DNA of 64,000 nt from Polaromonas sp. (GCA_025362315.1 JANYGP010000075.1:1-64000), one strand, 5' to 3'; positions 45,181 to 54,378 are shown, counted from the first letter of the stretch. The notes: generated by a model not told the origin, from the letters alone. Numbers and translations are program-made.

Positions 45181-46599
45181 TCAAGCGTTGATCGACTCAG
45201 CTGTCAACCTTCGCCAGGGCTGGCGCACCAGCTCAAACAATGGAGTGGGCTCTCGCTTCAAGTTCTGCTTGCCATTGTTTTTGTCAACTATTGGCGAAGT
45301 GCTGCCCAGCTCGACCTGAGCCAGCTGCTGCATCCAGGCCAGATCGATCAACCCATCAGGACCAGGCCTGGAAAAGATAAGCGCCAGCATTTTTTGTGCC
45401 GGCACATTCCCCTGGTTTGTTGCCAGCTGATACAAACGTATGGCTTCTGTGTAGTTAGAAGGAACGCCCGTTCCACGGTGGTAGCTCTGTGCCTGAGCGA
45501 AGTTTTCAATTGCAGTTTGCGCTCTGACTGGCGCAATGCCACCTGCGCGGTTGATGGGGGGGGGCGAACGGGTACCCGTCTTCTGGCGTTCGATTATCAC
45601 TGCCAGGTTGGTGGCAGCAGCTACTGACAGCAGCGCTGCACTTTTAAAAAATGCCAGTGCTTCTTCGAGCTGATTTGTATTGACCCTGTCCAACCCCATT
45701 TCAATTCTTGCATTTGTATCGCCCAGCTGCGCTGCGGCGGCCAGCAATTGCCGGTCCCGCAGTAGCGTGGTGGGGTTCTTTGAAACCAATTCAGGTGGGC
45801 TGACCTCTAGAGGTGCGAGCGGTGCCAGCCGTGATTGCATCAGCCACTGCAAATACATGGCACGTGGGGCATCCACGCGGCGCAACAGTTCAATCCACTT
45901 GTTTGCAGCTGCCGGGTTGGCTGCTGCCTTGCAACCCTCAATTTCACACCAGGCCAGTCCTGCAGCCGCTAGCGGTTCGCCAAGTTTTTGTGCCCGTTCA
46001 AACCACAGCGCTGCATCGGCAGTGTTCACAGTCAAGCAAATCCCGTGCAGGGTCAGCAGCCCTAATTGCCAGGCAGCATTGGCGTGAAGCTGTTGGAAAC
46101 GCTCCTTGGACAGTTGCCGGTTTTCTGCCAGCACGGTGCCTGAAGCGGTGGCACGCAGACGTTCAAGCGCCGATGTGACGCTGGCAGCTCTGTCTGAAGC
46201 GGGATTGTCTGAACCTGATATCAATGTAGTTTCAGCTGGGCAGGCCCCGCGGCCCGCAAATGGCAACGCCGGCTCGCGGGAGCTTGTTGACAAAGAGGTT
46301 TTGTCAAAACCAGCTTGCCGACGTACTTTTTTTTCAGTAGCGCTCGGAGGTGTCACAGCAATATTAATGGACGGTGGCGAAAATTGCGGACCTTCCAATG
46401 GTTCTGGTGCGAGCGACCTGGCGCCTGCGTAAATGGGGTTGTGAGCCAAGAAAAATAAAGTGGTGGTCAACACAGTACTTCCACGCAAGGCTGCTCTTAT
46501 GCTGGTTGAGTTAAATACAAATTTTCCGACGCGCCCGTTCGAACGTTCAATCAGTTGCCTGGTCGCACAATGCACTTTTCGAGTCATGGTGATCAACAT
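45181..46599 (-). CDS. Sel1/TPR-repeat secreted protein
   Basis: A 472-residue protein with a hydrophobic N-terminal region (about 35-55: GSTVLTTTLFFLAHNPIYAGA), suggesting export, and Sel1/TPR-like helical repeats. The clearest are AALWFERAQKLGEPLAAAGL and YHRGTGVPSNYTEAIRLYQLATNQGNVPAQ. Such repeats scaffold other proteins. It lies 24 bases after the CsgG/HfaB-like gene on the same strand and is probably part of that operon, perhaps as an assembly or periplasmic partner (inferred). The start at 46599 or 46587 is uncertain. Confidence 0.7.
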   Translation of the reverse strand: MLITMTRKVHCATRQLIERSNGRVGKFVFNSTSIRAALRGSTVLTTTLFFLAHNPIYAGARSLAPEPLEGPQFSPPSINIAVTPPSATEKKVRRQAGFDKTSLSTSSREPALPFAGRGACPAETTLISGSDNPASDRAASVTSALERLRATASGTVLAENRQLSKERFQQLHANAAWQLGLLTLHGICLTVNTADAALWFERAQKLGEPLAAAGLAWCEIEGCKAAANPAAANKWIELLRRVDAPRAMYLQWLMQSRLAPLAPLEVSPPELVSKNPTTLLRDRQLLAAAAQLGDTNARIEMGLDRVNTNQLEEALAFFKSAALLSVAAATNLAVIIERQKTGTRSPPPINRAGGIAPVRAQTAIENFAQAQSYHRGTGVPSNYTEAIRLYQLATNQGNVPAQKMLALIFSRPGPDGLIDLAWMQQLAQVELGSTSPIVDKNNGKQNLKREPTPLFELVRQPWRRLTAESINA

Positions 46600-46623
46600 T
46601 TTTTAGTATCTAGTCCGATTTGG

Positions 46624-48390
46624 TCACTTTGCGGGCTTTGGTGCAGATGTCGCAGCGGGGGCCAAAGGCGCAGCAGGCGCTGTGTTGGACACCGTTGTTT
46701 TAGGCGCTACCAGCCAGCTGATACGGGTGGCGGTGTATCCCTTTTTACCGAGTGCAGCGTCAAAAGACTCATCAACGTTTTGCATGCTGCTGATGTTTTT
46801 GATAGCCACCAGGCTGGTACTGGCCAGCAAAGTCGGCATCAGGGCCGCGACGTCTGCCTCAGTTGCATAACATCCGACAGTTTCGGTGCCGGCACTGGTG
46901 GCGTCCATGATGAAGCCTGGCGTGGGGCTCATCCAGTCAGGAATACGAATGGCGTTGCTGGCTGAAATCAAAGCGTTTGGATTGGTTGTATTGGGCAGCA
47001 GGCGCATGACCGTACCGCCAGCCTCATGCAAAAAGCAATACAAATAGGACGCCCTTGACAGTGACGCTGATAAAAATATTTGTTCACCCACTTCAAAAGC
47101 AGGCCGCCCAACAAGGGGATTTTCAAGTTGTAAATTCAGGCGGCGCTCAAGCGCAGTCGCACCAAATGCAGCTTTTAAATCCGAGCTGCCCGATGTACGT
47201 ATTGTTTGTTTGCCGGGGCTGGTGGTTACGCCCTTTGATGACCAACCCACCTGTACCAGTTGCCCTGTCGCACTGAATGAAACAAAGTCACGCAATGCTC
47301 GTTCATAGGATGGAAAATCCACTACACCCGTCACAGCCAGGCCACTATCAGCCTGAAACCTACCCAGAGCTGCTGTGAATTCAGGGCTTTGTTCATCCAG
47401 GTTTGTGTCGTCCGAACTGAGATACCCCTGGCTCATCATGGACCGGTGGACCAGCTTGTTGTGTACCAGCGGCGACCCTTCGTCAAACCAGTCACGCATC
47501 TGTCTTTGAAAGTTGGGGTCGGTTTGCTCAAGTGTCAGGCATTGCCAATACGGTACGCGGGCCCATTTGCCAACCATTTCTATCATGCCCAGGTCGACCA
47601 GCGTGCGAAGCGCCCCGCCAGCACCAATCGAATAGTCCCGCCCCACATTAAATTTAACGCCGTAGTTGCCAATTCGGCCTGCCAGATCAAGACCTTGACC
47701 CGCGCCGCCAATGATGACTTCATTGGCCGAGTCAAGACCAGGAATTAGCGTGCGGGTGCGAAAGTCACCTAGGTGCAGCTCCAGCCCGATCACTGTTGCG
47801 TTTTTGCTCTGGCTGTAACCGGTATCCAGGCGGCTGGCAGATGTTCCTGCGTCAAATCGGTTGCTGATTACGTTTTGATCAACATAGGCAATCGCACCAG
47901 AGACATACAGGGCGGGGCGCTGTAGTTGCATCTGGTTGTTGTTAAGCAAAATAGTGGTCAGGTTCTGCACAGTGTCCTGCCGAGCTATGTCGACCTCATA
48001 GTCAACAAACCTGAATGCATGGCTTAGCCGCGACATTTGCGATAGCGCGGTAATGATCATGTCTTTGGCTGCAGCAGGCACCCGGCTTGAAAAGTCCGGG
48101 ATTGATTTGCTGGTGATAAGCGTGGTGGGCAACTGCGATTCGCGAAGCATTCGGTCCATGCACATCAGTGACTCAGAAAAGCTTGACAGAGAGCGAGTTG
48201 GGCGCACCGCGGGGCGGTCAGACGTGTAGGCGTAAGACTGAAACTGTCTATCTTTGCGTGCGTCCATCGGCGTTGCGCAACCTGACAAAATAAGTAAAGC
48301 CAGTAAAGCTAGCAAAACCCATGCAAGCGGCAATCGACCCGACTGCTTCAATAAGGCGTTTGAGTGGGTGGTGAATGTTCGGGTTTTCAT
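46624..48390 (-). CDS. CsgG/HfaB-like outer-membrane lipoprotein with PG-binding and DUF4384 domains
   Basis: A 588-residue protein. A lipoprotein signal ends in LSGC. A CsgG-like region (about 60-290) includes RFVDYEVDI, ALYVSGAIAYVDQNVI and TRTLIPGLDSANEVIIGG. A peptidoglycan-binding-like domain (about 340-385: FTAALGRFQADSGLAVTGVV) and a DUF4384-like domain (about 425-510: FEVGEQIFLSASLSRASYLYCFL) follow. CsgG forms the curli secretion pore and HfaB the holdfast anchor; this longer relative may export or anchor the fibre-like protein encoded upstream. Confidence 0.75.
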   Translation of the reverse strand: MKTRTFTTHSNALLKQSGRLPLAWVLLALLALLILSGCATPMDARKDRQFQSYAYTSDRPAVRPTRSLSSFSESLMCMDRMLRESQLPTTLITSKSIPDFSSRVPAAAKDMIITALSQMSRLSHAFRFVDYEVDIARQDTVQNLTTILLNNNQMQLQRPALYVSGAIAYVDQNVISNRFDAGTSASRLDTGYSQSKNATVIGLELHLGDFRTRTLIPGLDSANEVIIGGAGQGLDLAGRIGNYGVKFNVGRDYSIGAGGALRTLVDLGMIEMVGKWARVPYWQCLTLEQTDPNFQRQMRDWFDEGSPLVHNKLVHRSMMSQGYLSSDDTNLDEQSPEFTAALGRFQADSGLAVTGVVDFPSYERALRDFVSFSATGQLVQVGWSSKGVTTSPGKQTIRTSGSSDLKAAFGATALERRLNLQLENPLVGRPAFEVGEQIFLSASLSRASYLYCFLHEAGGTVMRLLPNTTNPNALISASNAIRIPDWMSPTPGFIMDATSAGTETVGCYATEADVAALMPTLLASTSLVAIKNISSMQNVDESFDAALGKKGYTATRISWLVAPKTTVSNTAPAAPLAPAATSAPKPAK

Positions 48391-48462
48391 AATGGGCTCG
48401 CGTTGCGTTGAGAACGGTCGTTAAAGCTCTTTAAAGCAATGACTGGTCTGAAAATGCTTTGG

Positions 48463-48885
48463 CTAATTACAAATATTGACCAGGTCACCGCGCAACACCA
48501 CGATTTGCTGATTTGGTTTAACACCAGCGCCTGTTGTGATGCCGGGTGGGTTGACCACTGAGCCAATGTTCTGGGTGCAGGTGGTTTTAAATCCGTCGCT
48601 TGCGGCCGTGTTGACAACATCTTTTTCCGTCAGGATGTCGCCCTTGTTGCCTGAAAAAGCCTTGGCTTCGTAGCGTGCGATCTTGGCTCGTTGCCAGGGC
48701 GGAATTTCAGCCACCGGGCTGATGTTGCCGGAGCGCGGTGCAGAACCATTTGGCAAGCCCTGAATAATGACTTTGGACTCAAGGCGTATGGGGTCCTCAC
48801 CCGGCGCGTTTTGCGCCACCGCAAGCCAGCTGGTCTGCAACGCAACAGCACAAAGGGCACATACAAATTTAAAGCGATTGACCAT
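48463..48885 (-). CDS. Small secreted protein of the fibre-like locus
   Basis: A 140-residue protein with a signal peptide (FVCALCAVALQTSWLAVAQ). The mature part has a Cys pair, one in KTTCTQNIGSVVNPPG and one at the very end (LVNICN), possibly disulfide-bonded. No family is assigned. Its place between the repeat protein and the CsgG/HfaB-like gene suggests a chaperone, minor subunit or HfaA-like partner (inferred). Confidence 0.65.
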   Translation of the reverse strand: MVNRFKFVCALCAVALQTSWLAVAQNAPGEDPIRLESKVIIQGLPNGSAPRSGNISPVAEIPPWQRAKIARYEAKAFSGNKGDILTEKDVVNTAASDGFKTTCTQNIGSVVNPPGITTGAGVKPNQQIVVLRGDLVNICN

Positions 48886-48902
48886 GATGATGCTCCTGCG
48901 AA

Positions 48903-48942
48903 AAAGAAAAAAAGAGCCAGTCCGCTACATGACGGGCTGACC
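48903..48942 (-). terminator. Intrinsic terminator after the repeat-protein gene
   Basis: On the minus strand GTCAGCCCG pairs with GCGGACTGGC around a short loop, with one mismatch, followed by a T run. It lies between the repeat-protein gene and the rest of the operon, so most transcripts would stop after the first gene and only read-through would reach the export genes. Confidence 0.7.
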
Positions 48943-48968
48943 CTTTTTTAAAACGAGTCAGCTAAATC

Positions 48969-49676
48969 TCAACGGCAGCCATTTGGGCAAGGATCTTTTG
49001 GTTCATCGCATGCGTCGTTGGACGCGATGTTTTGAATCGCATGGCTGTTGCGGCCTAATGCAGAGTTGAGCAACGAGCCGCCCACCACGTAAGTAGACTG
49101 ATTGGACAAGCCTGCAATCGTGACCTTGCCAAAGTTTGACGACAGGTTTTGAGTTGCACGGGCACCAGAACCGTCGGCCAGGTTGGAAATAGTGCCGTGT
49201 GTCCCCCCCACTGTTTGGTTAGATGTTCCAGTAATCAAAATGCCATTACCGTCGTTGCTGGCAAGGTTTTGCAGTGCTTCTGCACCGCCGCCTTTTGCTT
49301 TGTTCAACACACTTGTTCCTACCAAAGCGGTGCTTTGGTTAGACACGCCGCCTCTTGCCACTTCTACTTTTCCAGCGTTTGACGATACGTTCTGGTTAGC
49401 CCAGTCATTGACGTTGACTGACTCGTTGCTCACGGTGGCACCTACTGCAGTCGTGGTTTGATTTGACGTGCCTTTAATTTGAATGTCACCTGCATTGCTC
49501 GAAACGTTCTGCATTGCAGTATTGCCTGCATGTGACTTGTTCGACACGATGGACGACGTCAATGCAGCGGTTTGGTTTGATGTCCCGGAGATGGTGATGG
49601 CTGAAGGAGATACAGGGCCAGCAGCCATGGCTGCAGCGGCACATGCACTAAGCGCAAAGAATGCAAGTTTTTTCAT
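48969..49676 (-). CDS. Secreted five-repeat protein, putative fibre subunit
   Basis: A 235-residue protein with a signal peptide (about 1-19) and five imperfect repeats of 38-41 residues, starting near residues 27, 65, 104, 147 and 186. Each has the pattern GxSNQ(T/S), about VG-x-S/T-hydrophobic-x-N, then QN-hydrophobic-S/A-SN-x-G. Regular Asn, Gln, Ser and Gly with alternating strands resembles curlin or beta-solenoid repeats, though the spacing is longer than curlin's. The C-terminus is Cys-rich (CDEPKDPCPNGC). An adhesive or amyloid-like fibre is inferred from composition and neighbours; no named family was recognised. Confidence 0.65.
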   Translation of the reverse strand: MKKLAFFALSACAAAAMAAGPVSPSAITISGTSNQTAALTSSIVSNKSHAGNTAMQNVSSNAGDIQIKGTSNQTTTAVGATVSNESVNVNDWANQNVSSNAGKVEVARGGVSNQSTALVGTSVLNKAKGGGAEALQNLASNDGNGILITGTSNQTVGGTHGTISNLADGSGARATQNLSSNFGKVTIAGLSNQSTYVVGGSLLNSALGRNSHAIQNIASNDACDEPKDPCPNGCR

Positions 49677-50232
49677 GATGAATACTCCAAAAAAGTTAAA
49701 AAAATTTACTTAATGTTCGTGGGCACTTTCTAGAGCCTTTGAACCGTCAGCACGGTAGACATTGCTTGAGTCGGCTCGCTTTTGGGATGAGCTTCGCTTT
49801 TTGCTACGTCTGTAGAGCAGTGTCAGGTTCGGGCCAGCCGCTGCCAATACTGCGTTTGGGTTACATAACTGCAGATTCAACTTTCGGGAAACGGCATTGA
49901 AATTTTTGTTTTTCCACCCCTTGGAATGGCAAGCTTCACCCAGTCAACTTTGAATATTTTTGAGACAAAAATTGGTAGTATCAAAACATTTTTTAAGTAA
50001 CAGCATGTTTTTTATGTGCGCTTTTGCACATTTCAAAGCGCAAAGTGGGAGTACAAGCAACTTATTCGCATGTTTAAACGTAAGTTTTTGAGACGCTTAA
50101 GCGAAAAAGTTACCACTCGCAGTGTTCAGTTGGGCAGTCCATTGACTCTGCAATTTATTTTGAATACGTTTTTGTCAGCCTTTGTACCTGCGAGTTGAAA
50201 CCACTTGACGATCGTTTTTTGAGGAAAACAAA
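49677..50232. promoter_or_regulatory. Divergent control region between the fibre-like operon and its two-component genes
   Basis: This 556-base AT-rich region has no confident gene; a GTG-started 60-residue frame at 50016-50198 is judged accidental. Palindromes that could bind the LuxR-type regulator are TGTGC-N6-GCACA (50015-50030), GTTTAAAC (50072-50079) and CGCTTAAGCG (50094-50103). It should hold promoters for both the minus-strand fibre-like operon and the plus-strand regulator. Confidence 0.5.
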
Positions 50233-51054
50233 ATGACCAATTCATCTGCCTTCGCAGCCACTCCCACTGACAAAACATACACACCAGAGGCTGCTGCTTA
50301 CTTGGCTTCCCAGCCTGCATCTGGTGTTCACGGCTACCTTGGTACAACGCAACGGGCCGCCTCGACACTCGCATGGCCGCCTTTTTTGGTAGGCCAGGTA
50401 GAAAGGCCTGTGCGAGTGCTGTTGGTAGATGATGATGCGAACATTCGACACGTTATTTCCAGCGAACTGTTGGCAGATTTGCGCTGTGATCTGGTTGGGC
50501 AGGCAAGCAGCATGCGAGAGGGTCGACGGCTTATTTCCAATTGCGAGTTTGATGTCATGCTGGTCGATTTAAACCTGGGTGACGGCAGTGGGTTTGAGCT
50601 GATTGAACATTTAAAAACCGTACGTCCCATGGCGGAGGCGATAGTTATTTCGGCCATGGAAGATGATCAACATGCGCTGCATGCGTTTGAGCTGGGCGCT
50701 ACTGGTTACCTGGTCAAAAACTCGTGGTTTGGCAATTTTTCTCAAGCGGTGCTACAGGTGGTTAATGGTGGCGCATCAATCACCCCCAATCTTGCCAGGC
50801 GATTGCTGCATTGTCTTGACCACAGCAAAGATGACCCAAGCCGCCGTGCTGATTCAAAAAAAAAGGGTTTGTCAGAACGCGAACACGCAGTGCTGAAAAT
50901 GGTGGCGGTTGGCTATACCAGCAGTGAAATTGGCCTGCGCTTGTGCATCAGTGGACTGACCGTCAACACGCACATCAAAAACATTTACCACAAGTTGCAG
51001 GTCAAGAGCCGGGCGCACGCTGTTAGCTCAGCTCTGCAGCGTGGGTTGCTTTGA
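50233..51054 (+). CDS. NarL/FixJ-type response regulator
   Basis: A 273-residue response regulator. An unusual 58-residue N-terminal extension precedes the receiver domain (about 60-180), which has acidic residues at D66/D67, phospho-acceptor D112 in VDLNLGDGSG and K162. The C-terminal LuxR helix-turn-helix (about 207-270) includes LSEREHAVLKMVAVGYTSSEIG. AGGAAAAC lies before the ATG. It is divergent from the fibre-like operon, reminiscent of CsgD control of curli, and overlaps the kinase region, so it is its likely regulator. Confidence 0.9.
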   Translation: MTNSSAFAATPTDKTYTPEAAAYLASQPASGVHGYLGTTQRAASTLAWPPFLVGQVERPVRVLLVDDDANIRHVISSELLADLRCDLVGQASSMREGRRLISNCEFDVMLVDLNLGDGSGFELIEHLKTVRPMAEAIVISAMEDDQHALHAFELGATGYLVKNSWFGNFSQAVLQVVNGGASITPNLARRLLHCLDHSKDDPSRRADSKKKGLSEREHAVLKMVAVGYTSSEIGLRLCISGLTVNTHIKNIYHKLQVKSRAHAVSSALQRGLL

Positions 51055-51074
51055 ATCACTTGACAAGCCAGACG

Positions 51075-52466
51075 ATGTTACTCGCAACTGAGCTATTTCT
51101 TGCTCTGGCCAGTGGACTGTTGGCTTGCAGTGCCCTGGCTGGCTCAATCAAGGCTTGGCGTCACGAAAGCCATCCCGTTGACTTTGGCATGCGGATTCTG
51201 TCTTGCAGTTGGCTGTTTTGCTTAACTGTCGGGGCAGCTCAGCTGGTACTGACGAACGAAATGAGCTCTTCGAATTTGTTTTCTACATGGCTCGTTGACG
51301 CAACTCACGAAATCTTGCTGGCAAGCCTTGCTTTTTTCTTGCTAGCTGCAACAGGTGCTGTGCGGCCTTGGGTGTTGACAATACTTGGATTGCAATTTGT
51401 TGTCGGGATGGTTAGTGCATTTTGGACTGTTTTCAATTCACAGCCATTGACTGAAATTCAGTGGGCCAGCACTGCGCTGACACTGATCGCAGCTGCTTCA
51501 GTAACTTTATCGGTCACGCGGCAAGTACGCTACACGCATAGCCGCCGGAGCTGGTTGGTGCTGGCCGCGTGCGGGATGGGAATTGGTTTGTGGCTGTATC
51601 AGGCATCTGTCGGCAGCCCGCAGCAAAATGCACTTCCTGTTTTTAGTCACTTATATGCCTTGTTTGTTTTTGTTGTCTGGAAGCTCATTTCTTTGAGTGC
51701 AGATGCAGACCACACATTTGCCAATCCGAGTACGGCATTCAGCGGCGCGCATCATTTTCAGACTATTTCAGGAGTCAACCTGGATGAAGATTTCATTTCT
51801 TTAGCGATACGCGGCGAGCGGCAACGCATTTCGCACGAGTTACATGACAACGTTGGATCCCAATTGGTAAGCGTTTTATTTGCGATGCAGTCCGCCAAGC
51901 TGCCAAATAAACAATTTGTCATGCTGTCCCTTGAACAATGTTTGAGTGATTTAAAAATGATGGTGGACGCACTTGACAGCTTTGATGAGAATGTGACCCA
52001 GTCGTTAGGGCGCTTGCGTTATCGGGTTCAACATGCACTTGACAGGCAAGGGACCAAAATGCATTGGCATATTGATACTTCTCCCGAGCTTGAGGCTGTC
52101 TTTGGGATTCACGCACAGCAAGTATTACGAATTGCGCAGGAAAGCCTCGCCAATGTCATGCGCCATGCCAAAGCAACGACAGTAAAAGTAACATGCATTT
52201 ATGTGCCAGAGTTCTGTCACTTGCTGCTTGAAGTCATAGACAACGGATGCGGCATCAAAAAATACAATGACAACTGCCCGTTGGGCCAAGGGCTGGCTGG
52301 CATGAAACGACGGGCTGCAGCAGTTGGCGGTATTTTGCACATTTCAAGCCATGTCGACATGGGCACGTGTGTACGGCTTACGGTTCCTTTGCCGCACCTC
52401 AAACTCGCATCAAAAAAGGTCAATGTAGTCAAAGTGACTGTTGCAAAAGAAACGGCTAGGGCGTGA
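51075..52466 (+). CDS. Membrane sensor histidine kinase (HisKA_3 type)
   Basis: A kinase of about 463 residues from the ATG at 51075; a TTG at 51051 overlapping the regulator stop is also possible. The N-terminal part has six to seven membrane segments without a known periplasmic domain. It is followed by the HisKA_3 box RQRISHELHDNVGSQL (phospho-acceptor His in ELHD) and an HATPase domain with ESLANVMRHAKATTVKV and DNGCGI. It partners the regulator directly upstream. The signal sensed is unknown. Confidence 0.88.
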   Translation: MLLATELFLALASGLLACSALAGSIKAWRHESHPVDFGMRILSCSWLFCLTVGAAQLVLTNEMSSSNLFSTWLVDATHEILLASLAFFLLAATGAVRPWVLTILGLQFVVGMVSAFWTVFNSQPLTEIQWASTALTLIAAASVTLSVTRQVRYTHSRRSWLVLAACGMGIGLWLYQASVGSPQQNALPVFSHLYALFVFVVWKLISLSADADHTFANPSTAFSGAHHFQTISGVNLDEDFISLAIRGERQRISHELHDNVGSQLVSVLFAMQSAKLPNKQFVMLSLEQCLSDLKMMVDALDSFDENVTQSLGRLRYRVQHALDRQGTKMHWHIDTSPELEAVFGIHAQQVLRIAQESLANVMRHAKATTVKVTCIYVPEFCHLLLEVIDNGCGIKKYNDNCPLGQGLAGMKRRAAAVGGILHISSHVDMGTCVRLTVPLPHLKLASKKVNVVKVTVAKETARA

Positions 52467-52519
52467 AAAATTTAATTTTTAAATGTCCACAGAACAGGCA
52501 TATTTTTCAGGGAGTAATT

Positions 52520-53026
52520 TTATTTGCGTTTGATGCCTTGCCACATTTGAATAGCAAATTCTTTGGAACGCATGTTGAACCGGCTCACAAAGCGCCAGGC
52601 AAGTGAATTTCGAATTTCCTTGAGGACAATGTCTTTCCAGCGTTTGAAGGGCACATAAACACCAGCAAACCAGTGCATTTGCATCAGAGCGGGCTGGGTC
52701 AGTTCAAACAGGCGCGCCGCTGTCGCGGTGCCTATGACTTTTGCTGAAATGATCAGCACCAGACCGGACAAGGCATGGCCCTGTGCAAACAGATACAAAG
52801 CCAGCAATTTGACCGGAACCAGGCTGACAACAGGCACGCCAAATACCAGCAGGGCTGCCCAGGGCGGCAGGCGGGTGATGGCACTTTCCAGCCGTGCCCA
52901 CAGGGGCAGTCTGGCAAGCCAGCCAAATGCGCGGGAAAGCGGTGCCCAGCCCCACTCTTCAAAAAGCAGGATAAAAACAAGTGGCGCCAGCAAAATGCGG
53001 CGGATCAGTCTGCTTAAAGTTTGCAT
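52520..53026 (-). CDS. Hypothetical membrane protein
   Basis: A 168-residue protein from the ATG at 53026 (a longer frame to 53110 overlaps the next gene). It has two to three hydrophobic segments (ILLAPLVFILLFEEWGW; WAALLVFGVPVVSLVPVKLLALYLFA; ALSGLVLIISAKVIGTATAA). A basic C-terminal tail follows. It resembles a conserved proteobacterial membrane protein of unknown function. It probably forms a unit with the DUF1223 gene upstream. Confidence 0.65.
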   Translation of the reverse strand: MQTLSRLIRRILLAPLVFILLFEEWGWAPLSRAFGWLARLPLWARLESAITRLPPWAALLVFGVPVVSLVPVKLLALYLFAQGHALSGLVLIISAKVIGTATAARLFELTQPALMQMHWFAGVYVPFKRWKDIVLKEIRNSLAWRFVSRFNMRSKEFAIQMWQGIKRK

Positions 53027-53054
53027 GCCTGTCCAGCATATCGCGGCACGGCTG

Positions 53055-53825
53055 TCAGGTTGAGCATTGCAAACTGACCGCTTGCAGGGGCTTTCCAGTC
53101 TTGTCGTCAAACACCACCAGATTGATCTGCCGCGGGTGACCAGGCGTGGCCGCTATGCTGCGAAAACTGAGTTTTTGTGCTTTCAGCCCGTCTGCATCGT
53201 CAACTGCCCTGTTTGTTTTGTATTGCCCGGCCTGCACCAGCTGGCGCACCACAAAATCGTGTTTCAAATACTCGCCCTTGTTTTCACCTGACAGCACTTT
53301 GGAGTTGTGTCCGTGCTCGGTCACCGTCCAGTAAGCAGACCATTGGGCCGCAGCAGATACAGGTGTCACGCTGGCTTCAAACTGGTCCGGGCCAGACTGT
53401 CTGAGCAGGATGCTGGCACGCGAAGCTTCGGTACCAGCAGGCAAGGCCCCCCAGCTTGGCCAATCCTTGCCGTTAAAAACAGCTTGTGGGGTGTAAATGC
53501 TGCGCAAGTTGTTTTTGGCAGCAACATCGCGCTGGCGATTGGTGTAGGCCGGTGCGGCAAAACGGTCAACCCATCCAATGTAGTCCCAATAACCCACATG
53601 AAAAGCCTGCACCACTGCACGGCTACCTTTCAAGGACGATGCCCATTTGTCGGCGGGTGGGCACGAACTGCAGCCTTCGGATGTGTACAGCTCAATAACG
53701 GGGTTCAAGGTTTCACCAGACGAGACTGAACACTGATTTGACTGTGCAAACGAGCCTGTAACCCATATAAATAGGGCGCTGGCAGCTATAATTTCAATAT
53801 CAATTGACTTGACAGCTTGGCGCAT
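53055..53825 (-). CDS. DUF1223 thioredoxin-like secreted protein
   Basis: A 256-residue protein with a signal peptide (IIAASALFIWVTGSFAQ) and a thioredoxin-like N-terminus whose motif is YTSEGCSSCPPAD, with Cys-x-x-Cys. This is the DUF1223 family, predicted periplasmic; a redox role is inferred. The hydrophobic core of the signal peptide is encoded by a copy of the dispersed repeat. Confidence 0.85.
   Translation of the reverse strand: MRQAVKSIDIEIIAASALFIWVTGSFAQSNQCSVSSGETLNPVIELYTSEGCSSCPPADKWASSLKGSRAVVQAFHVGYWDYIGWVDRFAAPAYTNRQRDVAAKNNLRSIYTPQAVFNGKDWPSWGALPAGTEASRASILLRQSGPDQFEASVTPVSAAAQWSAYWTVTEHGHNSKVLSGENKGEYLKHDFVVRQLVQAGQYKTNRAVDDADGLKAQKLSFRSIAATPGHPRQINLVVFDDKTGKPLQAVSLQCST
53762..53793. 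repeat. Dispersed repeat, copy 6, in DUF1223 signal peptide
   Basis: CCCATATAAATAGGGCGCTG then GCAGCTATAATT is a reverse-orientation copy on the plus strand, so it is forward relative to the gene. It encodes IIAASALFIWV. Confidence 0.8.
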
Positions 53826-53889
53826 GACCGACTCCTAAGTGGATTGACAACCCCTTTTTGTCGGGCAGCCACGCTGATTCTTACACCCT

Positions 53890-54378
53890 TTACAGCGGAT
53901 TGAGCGGCCTGCTTCGCCGCAAGGCGTCGTCTTGCTGACCCCAGTAGGCTGCATTTGTGTTGTCAGATTGCTCAAGGCGCTTAAGCAAAAGATTTTCAGT
54001 TTGGGCCAAACGGTGATTGAAGGCTGCAACGGTGTTGTTGGTCTGGACCAAAGTGGTGTCAGCCTGCGTTTGCATGTACCGGTGCAACTCTGTAAACCGG
54101 GAAGCCTCCGCCTTGTCTGCCAGCTCCCGCTGGGCCGCCAGCTGTTTGGCGTAGCCTCGGGTTTCATGCAAGTTGGCGTTGCGCATGTAAAGCGTGGTGA
54201 TCAGGAACATCAACAAAACAACCATCACCAGCATGAACATGACCAGTCCCAAGGGCAGCTGCATGGTGGTAAAGCCCAGGTTCAGAGTGCTGGGCCGCAC
54301 AAACTCGTCCACATTGAGCACAGCAAATACAACAATCAACAAGATACCGATGATCAAAAGCAGGGTTTTCAAGCGCAT
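53890..54378 (-). CDS. LapA-like (DUF1049) inner-membrane protein
   Basis: A 162-residue protein from the ATG at 54378 (an upstream ATG at 54393 is possible). Two close membrane segments (LLLIIGILLIVVFAVLNVDEFV and LVMFMLVMVVLLMFLITTLYM) are followed by a long helical, probably coiled-coil, domain. This is the layout of LapA-domain proteins involved in lipopolysaccharide assembly. The partner LapB is not adjacent, so the assignment is tentative. Confidence 0.6.
   Translation of the reverse strand: MRLKTLLLIIGILLIVVFAVLNVDEFVRPSTLNLGFTTMQLPLGLVMFMLVMVVLLMFLITTLYMRNANLHETRGYAKQLAAQRELADKAEASRFTELHRYMQTQADTTLVQTNNTVAAFNHRLAQTENLLLKRLEQSDNTNAAYWGQQDDALRRSRPLNPL

Noticed and set aside
50016-50198. 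A GTG-started 60-residue basic frame in the fibre-locus control region.
   Set aside because: No ribosome-binding site and no family; it covers likely regulator palindromes.
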